From Brugia malayi (taxonomy: Eukaryota > Nematoda > Chromadorea > Rhabditida > Onchocercidae): a stretch of 64,000 nt of DNA. Shown here in pieces: positions 25,753 through 36,712 of this stretch (position 1 is its first letter; each line of letters begins with the position of its first letter). Location: contig NW_025062478.1 in assembly GCF_000002995.4 (NCBI RefSeq), positions 558,001 through 622,000 of the forward strand, in the 5' to 3' direction. The notes below the pieces were generated by a model, which searched no databases, was not told where the DNA came from, and saw only the letters and a program-made list of their open reading frames with translations. The position numbers and the translations under genes are program-made.

Positions 25753-25942
25753 GAATGGGCCGTTCCCGGAGGTAGGTGCGATACCGGGTCGACCCGCGGT
25801 AGGTGAGGAGCAAGCCCCTTCAAACCCACCATGGTCTCAAAAATAGGATAATCTCGAAGTGATCGATTGACCACATATCAGAGATTAAGCTGATAAGAAC
25901 AGATACTACACTTTGATCTTAGCCAATAGGCCGAGAAGCGAT
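25753..25942 (-). ncRNA. U2 spliceosomal snRNA
   Basis: Read on the minus strand, the 5' end at 25942 starts ATCGCTTCTCGGCCTATTGG. It continues with the invariant region that pairs with U6 and the GTAGTA branch-point recognition box. The Sm site (CTATTTTTGAG) lies at about 25836-25847. It is followed by the two conserved 3' stem-loops, including GGGGCTTGCTCCTC and CTACCTCCGGGAACGG. The length of about 190 nt fits U2 (about 187-190). The 3' end is approximate. U2 base-pairs to intron branch points in the major spliceosome. The copy looks complete and functional. A 60-codon open frame over it is spurious. Confidence 0.97.
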
Positions 25943-25974
25943 ACTGCAATCTCATTGCTATTATATAATAGTTC

Positions 25975-26000
25975 ACGCTGCAGCAAACTTCGGATGGGTT
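25975..26000 (-). promoter_or_regulatory. Candidate PSE of U2 snRNA
   Basis: CCGAAGTTTGCT (minus strand, 25993-25982) lies about 40-51 bases upstream of the U2 start. A near match, GCGAAGTTGGCT, precedes the U5 gene at 26405-26416. Shared motifs upstream of snRNA genes usually mark the proximal sequence element bound by SNAPc. The assignment is inference from these two genes only. Confidence 0.45.
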
Positions 26001-26404
26001 TTGCAATTTTCTAGCGGATTTCTCTTCCAATGCATCAGTTGCAACGACATTGACAGCAAAAGACCAAATGAAACGGTTGAAACATGGGGAGGAAGAAAAG
26101 AAAGGGAGACAAAGGAAGTGGGAAAGAGGGGAGAAGTAGAGAAGGTCAATAAGCGAAGAAAGAAGAGGGGAAAGATCAATTTGATGAGGGGAATTTTCAG
26201 ACATTTGAGTTGGATACCTTTATGAAATGTCAAACTCATTGACCTCAGATGATAATTTGTTTTGGATTAAAATCTGTGTGAAAAATACTAAAGTAAAATT
26301 CAATCCTAAAGTGGAACTTTCTTCTACCTCATTCAATTGTATCACAGCTGAGAATACTTTTCTCTATTCGTCTCTTTCGTCCACTGAACCACTGTAAAAT
26401 CCTT

Positions 26405-26416
26405 GCGAAGTTGGCT
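26405..26416 (+). promoter_or_regulatory. Candidate PSE of U5 snRNA
   Basis: GCGAAGTTGGCT lies about 28-40 bases upstream of the estimated U5 start and matches the motif before U2 at ten of twelve positions. The distance to the start differs by about ten bases between the two genes, which partly reflects uncertainty in the U5 5' end. Confidence 0.45.
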
Positions 26417-26444
26417 ATAACAATTGATTCAGTGAGGTATTAGT

Positions 26445-26562
26445 TCGTCTTGCTCTCCTGCATTTGACCGAGAAAATCTTTCGCCTTTTACTAAAGATTT
26501 CCGTGCAGGAGAGTATTTATGATTGTTAACATATTTTTTGGAAGCCCTTTAAGGGGCTGTAG
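26445..26562 (+). ncRNA. U5 spliceosomal snRNA
   Basis: The invariant loop I GCCTTTTAC (26483-26491) is flanked by the conserved stem AAATCTTTC / AAAGATTTCC. An outer stem forms from CTCTCCTGCA and TGCAGGAGAG. The Sm site ATATTTTTTGGA lies at 26531-26542, and the terminal hairpin AGCCCTTTAAGGGGCT at 26543-26558. These are all the parts of a U5 RNA, in order, in about 118 nt. U5 loop I aligns exons during both splicing steps. The 5' end is estimated by comparison with known U5 lengths. The gene is divergent from U2, about 0.5 kb away. Confidence 0.95.
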
Positions 26563-27246
26563 TTTTTTACAGTGACTTGAGTTTTGTCTGATTGCTGGAT
26601 GTCGTGACGTGATTAAGTTATTCTATTCTGCGATTTGTCTTCAATTTTATTCATTTTGCATTTGCAGTTCCAATTAATTCACTTCAACTATGTGGATCGG
26701 AATCAAAAAATTCTCCTTCTCAGAATTTTACCATTTCAATGATCGATATTTGGTAGCTGCCTGAAATACAGTCTGATTCGAATAGAGATTGTAAAGTCAA
26801 ATTGGAAAAAAAAAAAAAAAAAAAAAAAAACAATTGGAGGTAACTCCTTGAGCAGTAACTTATAACAAAACGTATGATTAAGGAGACTAACTAAACGAAG
26901 AACTGTTAATCTTGTCAAATTCGAGCCTAATTTATGGAGCCAAGAATAACAAAAATATATTAACTAAATAAGGAGTTGATAATTTTAAACAGTCTTCGAA
27001 TCGAGGACAATTTCCAATAAGTATTTTTGGTTAACAAAATAACAATGCAAATAAGCTACAAGAAAGGTGGAAATCGAATAAATGATTTCTTACGTGAGAT
27101 TGGAATTTGCCTAATATGTATAATGAATAAAAACGACAATTTCTAGTTCTAAAGAAACAAAAATCTTCCGGTACTGTCCATCTGGTTTTAATAGAAAGAG
27201 GACCCATATAAACCAATCCACAAAAGCGTTATAATAATAATAATAA
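26563..27246. other. Intergenic
   Basis: No gene seen. An A26 tract lies near 26805-26830. No further snRNA or spliced-leader RNA was recognised next to U5. Confidence 0.5.
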
Positions 27247-27925
27247 TTTTTAAATTAAAATTTATTTTAATTGCAAAAATAAATTAAATAATTTTATTAA
27301 TTTCGCTACTGAATTATTGTCAAAACTTTAATAATTAAGTTTTTTTTTAAAGTTTATTTTATTTTTTTTGTTGCGATGTGATCAAATCGTGGATGACCAG
27401 CACCCAACAAATGATTATAAATAATCAATTAAGTTGAATATGTCTCTTGTTTTTAATGAATTCATATTTTTAATACATTATTGGAATAAAATTTGATGAT
27501 CTTAGAATTTTTTGACTGATTTAATAAACAAAAATTCTTACGGTTTGTAAAATTTTCATAAAAAACAAAATTTAAATTTTTAAATTAAAATTTATTTTAA
27601 TTGCAAAAATGATTGCAAAGCCAATAACTTTATTAATTTCGCCACTGAATTATTTTTAAAACTTTAATAATTAAGTTTTCTTTAAAGTTCATTTTATTTT
27701 TTTTGTTGCGATGTGATCAAATCGTGGATGACCAGCACCCAGCAAATGCTTACTAAATAATCAATTATGTTGAATATATCTCTTGTTTTTAATGAATTAA
27801 TATTTATAATAATTTTAATAATTTATTGGAATAAAAATTGATGATCTTAGAACTTTTTTATTTGTTTAATAAACAAAATTTAAATTTTTAAATTAAAATT
27901 TATTTCAATTGCAAAAATTAATTAA
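27247..27925. repeat. ~335-bp tandem repeat, two full units plus a fragment
   Basis: The block starting TTTTAAATTAAAATTTATTT recurs at about 27573 and again, truncated, at about 27884. The diagnostic segment TTGCGATGTGATCAAATCGT followed by GGATGACCAGCACCCA occurs at 27371 and 27706, giving a 335-bp period. Units differ by scattered substitutions and small indels. The function is unknown. Confidence 0.9.
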
Positions 27926-29680
27926 ATTCTGTTGTTAAAAATTTCTACATTTCCTGACAATCCAAAAAAAATTTTTGAAATAATTTAAAGTTGAGAAAAA
28001 AAATAATATAAAATAATTTTATATACAGAAGTTTACAATCAAAAAATTTACTTATTAAGAGATATTTATTTAATCAAGTGTTATTTTTGTCCAGTTTACT
28101 TATTATAATCTGAATAAAATGTATGAAATTTTAATAAATATCGCAACTAACCGAATATTTTTTGAAAAATTAGCATTTGCAAAAACTTGATGGTCTGGAA
28201 TTCCAGCAAAACTTTCGTTTCACTAGTGAAGTGGTTTATCGTGTTGATTATTGCTGATTATTTCTTCCATTCCGTAAAAAATGGGCATTTTTTTCCACAT
28301 AGAGTTACAAGAGCTCTAAACACTAATATTTCATGACTGCAACAGAAATTACTGGTTCATGTCAATAAAGTGTAATTTTATTATGAGAGAGCCATGACCA
28401 TGCAAGTCTTTAATGGACATAGTATGAATGTAAATTCATTTCAAGAAGCACACGAAAGGTAATAAGTCATGAAATGATAACACGCTTTGGTAGAAAACTT
28501 TTATCAGATGATTTATTATAATAGATACCTAACAAGTTTAACACAGTAATGATGAAATTTTCATTTGCTGATAGAAATGTTTGAAATCAAAAAATAAATT
28601 AAAATTTGGAGTTCTACAGCAATATACAATAGCAAGGACCAATTAGGAATGAATCATAAAAGCGTAAATGTATTTCAATATTCAAGGAAGAAAACATTTG
28701 CAAGTTTTGAGTTAAAATTCAGCTTGCATATAAATTAGAAAAAAAATCAACATTTGATGAAATAAAATTTCAATGAAAAAGAAAATTGCCAAAAAGAAAA
28801 TTATTTAAAATCATACTGATGCACCATAATGAAATATAAATTATTTAAAATCATACTGATGCACCATAATATATATATGCAATACCAATCTCAACTGAAT
28901 TCTAAAGCAAGCAATTGAAAATATTCAGCAAAAACGAAGTCAAAAAGCATTGATGACATACTGACTAATAATTGATTAAAAGGATGAAAAGTTATATCCT
29001 GTTCAGCTAGTAAATCAAAAAGTCTTTTTGTAAACAGCTCCTATAACTGCACTGTTTTTAGTCAATACAGTACCTGGTGGATGCCATAATGATAAAAAAA
29101 TTTAGACGACGATGAGAAATACAAGGAATACAACATGAAAGAATTGATAAAAAAATCTTATTAAATTGCGAAAAAATCAGAAGTGGTAATTTGTACGTAG
29201 CCTTTATTTGACTATTCATTCCTAAGATAATCAATAAAAATCTGCATTAATTAATAGAAATAATTGAGAGAAGAAAAAAAAAATGTTTATGTAGAAGAAC
29301 GATAATACACGTAGTACAAAGATGTTAGATTGAGATTTAGTAGAGACCAAAGGAATATTCGAAGAAAAAAAAAGGATGGAACAGTCTCCATATATTAGAT
29401 GAAAAAAAAAAAATCTTCATGAGCGCGAAAGATTGCAGAGAAATACTATTATTATGAATGTTTATTTTCGTGATTATTTTCCTGTCCTTTTGGTTATGTC
29501 AGAATTATCAGGGAAAGTACGGGATATTTAATGATTAGCATAAGTGGAATTATGTGTAGGTAAATTAAAATATGTAAATCAGTGTTTTTTTACCATGTGT
29601 TCTTTTACCATAAGTAAATAATAGTTACGTCACTGGTTTTTGTGCTTAATGAATATTTGATAAGTTTGCTAATTTTATAG
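27926..29680. other. Intergenic
   Basis: No gene supported. A 35-base segment (AAATTATTTAAAATCATACT then GATGCACCATAAT) is directly duplicated around 28800-28875. Confidence 0.5.
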
Positions 29681-29681
29681 A
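29674..29681 (+). promoter_or_regulatory. Candidate trans-splice acceptor
   Basis: AATTTTATAG ends about 13 bases before the zinc-finger start codon at 29694. Its position fits spliced-leader addition as in other nematode genes; RNA evidence would be needed to distinguish this from an ordinary 5' exon. Confidence 0.35.
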
Positions 29682-29693
29682 ATTGCGGCTCCC

Positions 29694-31226
29694 ATGGAGG
29701 ATCAAGAAATCGAAGTGCTTTTCGAATACCTTAAAAGGGAGCCGGGGATGTACCGGATTTTGCAAAGGTTCGTGAGCAGGACTGTTCAGGTAATTTTCAC
29801 TTTGTCTTCCTCTTTTTTGTTTTTATTTTTTATATTATTATTTTTTTTTTTTTTTTTTTATAAATTGATACAGTATGAAGAAAGAATTGATGAACTTTGC
29901 ACTGCCTCAAATTTAAAAAGTGACTTTAAAAAATAGCTTTTTCAGTTTGAACAGTCGCTCATAGAAAGGATGGCGGAGGCGGGGTGGAGGTTGGAGGAAC
30001 TGGTAGGGCAGAGTGCCCAGCCAGCAATGGAAGAGGACCCGGTACCTCAGGAACCGGAATTTAACGAAGAAGAGGCAGAGTGGGCTCCTCTGCCTGAAAA
30101 TGAAAATGATGAGGCCGAGAACTGGCCATCAGAAGCAGAGTGGACCCCTCTGCCAGAAGAAGAGGAAGAAGAAGAAGAGCCTGAGGTACCGGGGGTACCA
30201 ATGGAGATCGAGGAACCGGTAGAAGCAGTACGCGAACTCGTCCTGTAAGTTTAAGTTTTAGCAGCTATTGTATTAATTTGCTAACTAGATATTAACTTAC
30301 CTGCCAAATAATTTGCAATAAATATAAAACTGTTTCAGGCGAACGAGGACGATCAGAATCCCGGTTCCTGCCATGCAAGAAGCAATGGCTGCGGCACCTC
30401 CGGAAAAGTTCGAACCAGCTGATTTAAAAGATCTTCCGGAGCAACTCCGAAGAGAGTTGATAGTGCCGCAAGCAGAGCCATACACGGTGGCACAAGAAGA
30501 AGGAAACAAGAAAATCGGTAAGTTATAATTTTAATAACTTAAGAAATGATTATATGCCGCAATTTGTAGAAGAAATATAATCATATTTTGACTTCGTACT
30601 GATAAAATCATATGATTTCATCGAAAATTTCATCCCTTATAATGCACCAAAACGATTACAAAATTCTATATCGATACTCAAAGAACAATTTGTGCAACAA
30701 TATTTTCTTACTATTTCTGTTTTCAGTGTGTGGCCTCTGCTGCAGGCAGTTTGAAACGTTGAAAGGGTGGCGCATTCACGCGTCGAGAACACACAAGCAA
30801 GATGGTAAGTATTGCGAAATGAATTTCCAATTAGTTTTTAAAGATATCGCTACATTTGATTCATTTAAAAGCCAGTAGACTGATTAATTTGCATATTCCA
30901 GGTTTTTGTGCCCGTTGTGGGCATTACCTCTTGCTGCCACCTGAATTTACGGTCGCCCAAAGAACGGCAGCAATGGAGCTTCATGCCCTCGATTGGTGCC
31001 CGAGGGCATGCGCGGCCGTAATAAGCGAACGACAGGTGAAGCGGCGCAGACTTGATCTGGTAGGAAGAGAAGAGGATGCACATCACCTCTTCATCCCAGG
31101 TAAGAAATTAATTAGCATTGAAGAAGTGAAATTTAAAAGTTAAAAAAAAAAATTGAATGACCATAGAAAACAAAATATTAAAGTGGGTCTCGTAATTTTT
31201 CTAATCAGTGGTTTTTTTCAGGCTAA
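29694..31226 (+). CDS. Acidic C2H2-type zinc-finger protein, unknown function
   Basis: Six exons: 29694-29789, 29946-30244, 30339-30517, 30727-30804, 30902-31099, 31222-31226 (stop TAA). They give 284 residues with all phases closed and strong GTAAG donors. Residues 33-131 are very acidic and contain two AEW(A/T)PLP motifs in Glu-rich surroundings. Residues 193-214 form a classical finger, C193-x2-C196-x12-H209-x4-H214, with Phe and Trp in the core. A second, unusual Cys/His set follows: C220-x2-C223-x21-H245-x4-C250. A basic KRRR stretch follows near residue 262. The coding exons are strikingly GC-rich against about 25-30% GC flanks. An AATAAA lies near 31637. The second finger layout and the base composition would allow a nematode-specific or transposon-derived DNA- or RNA-binding protein; no family is recognised. 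Confidence 0.75.
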
Positions 31227-31313
31227 TATTATTGCCTGGTCTTCCTCATGCGGCCACCTGTCGCTGCCTGCTGCGAATCTCCATCCTCTTCCAATGAAAG
31301 CTGGTTAGTAACA

Positions 31314-31319
31314 TCCAAA

Positions 31320-31398
<79 letters not shown>

Positions 31399-31530
31399 AA
31401 AAAAAAACTAAAAAATAAAAGAAAAAACTAAGAAATAAAAAAAAAAACTAAAGAACAAAAAAATCAAAAAAACCAAAAAAAAAAATCAAAAGAATAAAAA
31501 AAATTAAAAATAGAAAAAATGAAAAAAAAA
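31314..31530. repeat. A-rich tract of ~215 bases
   Basis: Almost pure A with occasional C, T and G (AAAAACTAAAAA-like units), starting about 90 bases after the zinc-finger stop codon. It may lie in the 3' UTR, because the first AATAAA follows it at about 31637. Confidence 0.9.
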
Positions 31531-32690
31531 ATGATTTGTTCTTTGATTTAACATAAGAACAACTGATTTCAAAATATGGAAAAGTTTGTAATTCCTTTAT
31601 GTTTCTGTATGTCATTTACCGTCCTAGTGATAGAGCAATAAAAAGATTGTAAAAGGCATTTTTTTGCCAACAAAAAAGATAAATCAGATTACTTTGAAAT
31701 CAGTTGTTTTTTCTTGCTTTTTTTTTGTTTTTTTAGCCTTTTGGGCTGCTAATTTTTATTAAAAATTGTGTATTTTATTTATTTTCATTTAAATAATGTA
31801 ATTTAATGTTTTTATTTTTTTTGATATTACTTGTAACTGTTTAATAACTGTTTTTTTTTTTTTTTTTGACTACTTATAACTGTTTTTTTGATTTTCTAAA
31901 CTTATCACAATTGTTCTTTTTTTTTATTGTTTATGTTACTTTAACCACTGTTTTTGTTTAATGAAAATTTTCATTGTTATTTTAGTGTTACTAGCGGTGT
32001 TAAATTTTTTTATTTAATTTTATTGCTGTGTACATCAGATATCAACTTATTGTATATTTATTTTTTGTATTTTTTAACTTTTAATAAGTTCTTTACATTT
32101 TAAGATGATTTTTTGCTATTAAAAAAAAGCACAAATTTTTTCATATGAATATATTTTTAAGGGAATTGAGCAATTTTTGAAAGTTTCTGTCTGTATTCAA
32201 GTTTTAATTTAAATGAGATAAGTTGTCAACAGAGGATAGATTTAATAAGATGTAATTAAAATTTTTTTTTGAGCTCTCATAAGTCGGTATCAATTTGTAA
32301 TTATCTTTGTGTGTATTAGTTGGGAGGGAGGATAGGGTTGGTCGAAGGGAGGTATAGAATTATACCTTCCTTCGTCAGTATAACATTAACCAAGCATATA
32401 GAAAAAATGTTTGGTTTTGAAATTCAGTTGAAGGACCTTCTGAAATCTGGAATAAATTTCAAAACTTTTGATCTCTATTCATTTTTAAATATATTTTTTG
32501 AATTGATAGAACTTTAAGCTTTAAAAAGATCTCAAAAATATTTAATTTTTGTTTTGAATTTTTGCGTTTTCAATTTTTTTTTTCAATTGAGTTAAAATTT
32601 TAAAAAAATGAGTTAAAATCGCTCTCAATTTTTTTTGAACCTGTTTTATTCAGATTATTATTTGGAATCTTTTTTTGGAAATTTTTTTTG
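31531..32690. other. T-rich intergenic DNA
   Basis: Long T tracts with no coding evidence. An open frame at 32320-32517 has no splice support or recognisable content. Confidence 0.5.
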
Positions 32691-33290
32691 TATTTTATTA
32701 ACTGCATGCTTTTTTTTTATTCATTCCATTTGTTGCTATTTTCATTTTTTTATGCCTTTAGCATTTTACTTCTTGCTAACTTTTGTCCATTCCACTAATA
32801 CTAATTTAATTATTGTTATATTACCACTAATTTGTATCACTTTTTCTTTTGTTTCAAAAAATTGTCACTTTTATCTTTTCTTTGTTTATATTGGTTTTGC
32901 ATGTGTTTTCGGTTATTTCTACCAATTGCGTGTTTTTTTTTATTTTTTTTTATTTTTGCTATTAACACGTAAATTTTTGTATTCTACTAATTGCATGCTT
33001 TTTGTAACTTTTTCTCATGAATTTTTTGGTTAATTTTATTAACTGCATGTTTTTTGTAACTTTATATTATTTTCTGTTTTTTTATTAACATTGTTTTTGC
33101 ATGCGTTTCTTGTCTAGTTTTATTAACATGCATGTTTTTTGTAAACTTACTCACACCATTTATTATTAAGGCGCACACTTTTTTCTTTTGTATTTATTGC
33201 ATGCTTTTATTTTTCACTCGTTTTTTATTAACATTGTTTGCATGCATTTTTCTGTTAATTCTATTAACTGCATGCTTTTTGTAATTTATT
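32690..33290. repeat. Degenerate repeat with core TTAACTGCATGCTTTTTGTA
   Basis: Five or six diverged copies of the core occur at about 32700, 32988, 33038, 33120, 33192 and 33260, in T-rich DNA. Spacing is irregular (50-90 bases where dense). The 132-codon open frame over this region is a translation of T-rich repeat. Confidence 0.6.
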
Positions 33291-33383
33291 CATATTATGA
33301 ATTCTTTTTTTTTTTTTTTAAATCTCTAAATTTAAGATTGTTTTTCAATGAAGATTTATGAATTGTAATCTCGGTGAATAATT

Positions 33384-33547
33384 ATGAAGTCCATGACGTC
33401 ACTGATCTTAGATTCAGTAAACAGAATTTTTCTGATGCTCGGATATATCGACCATTTCAAAGGTTTGTTAACTTTCAACTTTCAATGTTTAATTTCCTCA
33501 AAAAACTGCTTCCCTCTTATAGCATGGCGTTTCAAAATTATTTGTAA
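33384..33547 (+). other. Candidate two-exon coding segment
   Basis: A coding-like stretch ends at donor AG|GTTTGTT (33462). A 60-bp intron ends TTATAG (33522), and a short exon then stops at TAA 33545-33547. Read in the frame giving YEVHDVTDLRFSKQNFSDAR it looks protein-like but lacks a start and a good upstream acceptor. In another frame an ATG at 33384 opens a 40-residue spliced peptide. The region could be the 3' end of an unrecognised gene. A TGACGTCA palindrome lies at 33394-33401. Confidence 0.25.
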
Positions 33548-34283
33548 AGAAAAAATAATATTTTAGGTTGCTGCTAGCCTGTCAAAAAAAAAAATTATAT
33601 TCACAGAAGGTATGATAAATAAAATCATATATGCTTTAAAAAAAATAATAAATGAAACAAGCATGCTTAAAACTCATTTGCTCTACAGGACTAATAGTAA
33701 CGAAACGTAAAAAGTAATCATCAATTATTTACAATTATATGTAATTGGATTCTAAAAATTATTAGTTTCAATTTACATTGTTCATTTTGAAAGCTAAAAA
33801 ACTAATTGAGTAAGGCATAGATATGAGAATAAAAATTTATGGACTTGAGAATATGAAAGTGGAAACATCAATGAATGTAACACATTCTCGCGACAGTGGT
33901 AGAAACAAAGGAACGATTTGATCAATAAAGAACAGAGATAAACGCTGTACAGTGATGGTAAAAGGTCAATCATACATGCAAACACTTATCCGTTAGTAAC
34001 TGACGTCGCCTTCCTTTATTATTTGTTATTTGCTATTATTATTAGTATTATTATTAATTGTTATTAATAATTATTGTTACTACTATTTATTATTATTGTT
34101 GTTTTCATTATTATTATTAATTATTATTACTACTGTTATTACTATTAGTAGTAGTGTTATTAAATTACTATAGTGTCTTATTGTTATTATATTTCCAATT
34201 TATTTATTACAATTTATTCTTCACCTAATTTCAAAGTGAACTTTTCTCATAAACAATAATCAAATATAGTTTATAAATTGCAG

Positions 34284-34390
34284 TGCTTCCTTACGATTAA
34301 GCAAGCATATCAGTATTCAATGCCATATGCTATTCAAACCAGAAAGCATTTCAGTGAGATGCTGCTATAACTTATGTCTTCGGGACAACG
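34284..34390 (+). other. Candidate internal exon
   Basis: A 107-base open segment bounded by an acceptor (ATTGCAG) and a donor (G|GTATGC), read as ISIQCHMLFKPESISVRCC and so on. The protein family is not recognised and no partner exon is confirmed. It may belong with the segment near 33.4 kb. Confidence 0.2.
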
Positions 34391-35663
34391 GTATGCTTAA
34401 TTTCTATGCATTTTTTCTCTTAAATCTCATTTTAAATTATTTCATTTTTTGTTGTTTTAGCAATTTTCGAATAATATTTCTAGTTATTATTAAAAAATCA
34501 GATAGTCATTACATGTCAAATAATAAATTAATTTTTTTTAAAAAATTGATCCCAAAAATTGACCTCAATTAAGTGATTTTTACGTAAGAAAATAATTACG
34601 TAAGAAAATATTAATCCATGCATTCAAAATGATTTGAATTAGTGGAGCTAACATCATTCTTAATGGCTCAAACTATAAATTTAACGAAAATGTAAATTTT
34701 AAAATACTAATGAAGTTACAAAAATAAAATTAACCAACGTCATAAAAGTATTTTGAATTTACTGGCAATACGCCATCTTCATGGTCATGATTTTCTTTCA
34801 TGTTAGTATCATCTCTTTGTTTATCACGGCAGAAAATTGTGAAAAGAATTTTTTGAAATATTAATAAATAATAAAATCAAAAGTAATTGATCCCATCTAA
34901 TCATTTTTAATTCATTTTAAATGCAAAAAATGAATTTTAAGTATAAATATGTACGTTGAAAATGATTAATTCATTTAGTGAATATTGTTTTGAGTTACAG
35001 CGAATTTAATGATAATAGAAATTTTAAAATTAAAATTGCAAAAGTAGGTCCGATCAACATTATGAAATCATTTGAATTATTTGTTTAACATTACAATTTT
35101 ATTAAACCACCTTCATAATCTACCTTCATGCTGGTGACATCTTTTTATTTGTTATGATATAGGCTAGAATATTCGAACGAATTCTACCAAATGTTCAGAA
35201 CGTATCTTTTTTTTTTTCTAGAAACACTTCCAAACGTATAAAACCTATTCGTTTTAATTTAAATTTAAGGCTATTTAGGTGTAAAATATAAAATAATAAC
35301 TATTATCCTGATAAAATTGAAGTAGTTATTCCTTAACATCTATCTTAAATTCAATAAGCAAAAATTTTCAGATGCTTTTTGATGCTGAAATGGTGTGGAA
35401 CAATTCGAAGACATTTTCAGATGTGATCAGATTTTAGGTTTTTCAACATTTTCTTATTATTTCCATTTTATGGCTGACTTTCTTCGTTATTCATATCGCT
35501 CCAAGAATTTGCCATAAATATTTGTGATGAAAATTAATTTTTCAGTCTACTTTCAGTCTATTAGCACACTGGAATTGATGGTTGAAGTGGTCTTAAAAAC
35601 TTAGAAAATTGCTGAATAATTTTGCTCATTATGGTGAAATGTTGAACACATTGGGAAGATGTG

Positions 35664-35738
35664 TAGCTTAACTTTCGTATGACCCGTGACGTATAGCTAA
35701 CTTCTGTGTGATCCGTGACGTATAGCTTAACTTACATA
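35664..35738. repeat. Short tandem repeat, ~30-bp units
   Basis: Three diverged units built on TAGCTTAACTT...TGA(T/C)CCGTGACGTA. No function apparent. Confidence 0.7.
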
Positions 35739-36488
35739 TGAGTAAAATGATGATAAACGGTGTTGATAAGTGCAAAAGATAAGGAAACAGTTGACAATCT
35801 TAGCTAACAGTTTGTCCATAATAATTCATTTCGGAGATAAGAGTAAAAATATTTGAATATAGAGCTGTTTTGAAGGAATTATCATTATCACTAGAATATC
35901 ATCAAGTGATCACCCACACAAGTGAAGCCTGATAAAGCTTTTGGATAGCCGGCAGTGGTCATTTTACTTGATCAGCAGCGATTCTACTTAACCAGTGGTC
36001 ATTTTATTTAATTCAATGTTTGGCCAAATACGAACTGTTTGTTGGAGCGGTATGTGTTGATAGGTCTTATGTTCCTTTTCGAGTATTTCAAACTAAAACA
36101 AATGTTTTAAATTTAAGGCGCATACAATTTTGTTCGGTATAGAACGACGGAAAAAATTTGAATTGTTCGCGACCAGCTTAAATGTTTATCCGAAGTGATT
36201 GGTAAAGTTTGCGTTTGGATTTTTTGTCATTGATATAAGTAATTTGAATTTTTGTTGATTTCATATTCAGCTCAGTTTTAAAAAGGAAATATGCAGGATT
36301 TTTCTAGCTAACATTCTATTATAAATTCTCATGAAAAAGTTTTACTTCATATTTTGTATTAGCTGTCTTTATGTAAATTTTTCTATCAGAAAGTTAATCA
36401 CCATTTGATAAAATTGATGTTGCATTTAAGTTCCATTTTTTATTTTCATATCGGCATGATATTTTCTCCAACATATTATGTGGTATGC

Positions 36489-36521
<33 letters not shown>

Positions 36522-36596
36522 GTTTTTTTGTTTTACAGCAAAGGACACTTTAAGTCCAGTTATAATTAGAAAAGTATATATGTATGCAATGTTTTT

Positions 36597-36712
36597 TTTT
36601 TTTTGATCACTAATTCAAATGAACTCGAAATTCGCTTTTTTTTATCAGATTTTTTCTGATCACTAATTCAAATGAACCCGAATTCAAATGAACCCGAAAT
36701 TCGCTTTTTTAT
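36597..36712. repeat. Local direct duplication
   Basis: The segment ACTAATTCAAATGAACTCGA followed by AATTCGC recurs with one substitution around 36660-36705, and ATTCAAATGAACCCGA is itself doubled. It is consistent with replication slippage. Confidence 0.75.

Noticed and set aside
25692..25874. 60-codon minus-strand open frame
   Set aside because: It lies inside the U2 snRNA gene.
26431..26452. TGAGGTATTAGTTCG, let-7-like seed
   Set aside because: There is no let-7 hairpin partner; the following sequence is the U5 snRNA and the overlap of TGAGGTA is chance.
29873..29935. Extra exon YEERIDELCTASNLK in the zinc-finger gene
   Set aside because: Its only donor gives the wrong phase for the next exon, and continuing meets TAG. 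Joining 29789 directly to 29946 closes the frame.
32635..33033. 132-codon Phe/Leu-rich frame resembling a membrane protein
   Set aside because: It is T-rich repeat DNA that codes Phe and Leu in any frame, with no spaced polar loops or splice signals.
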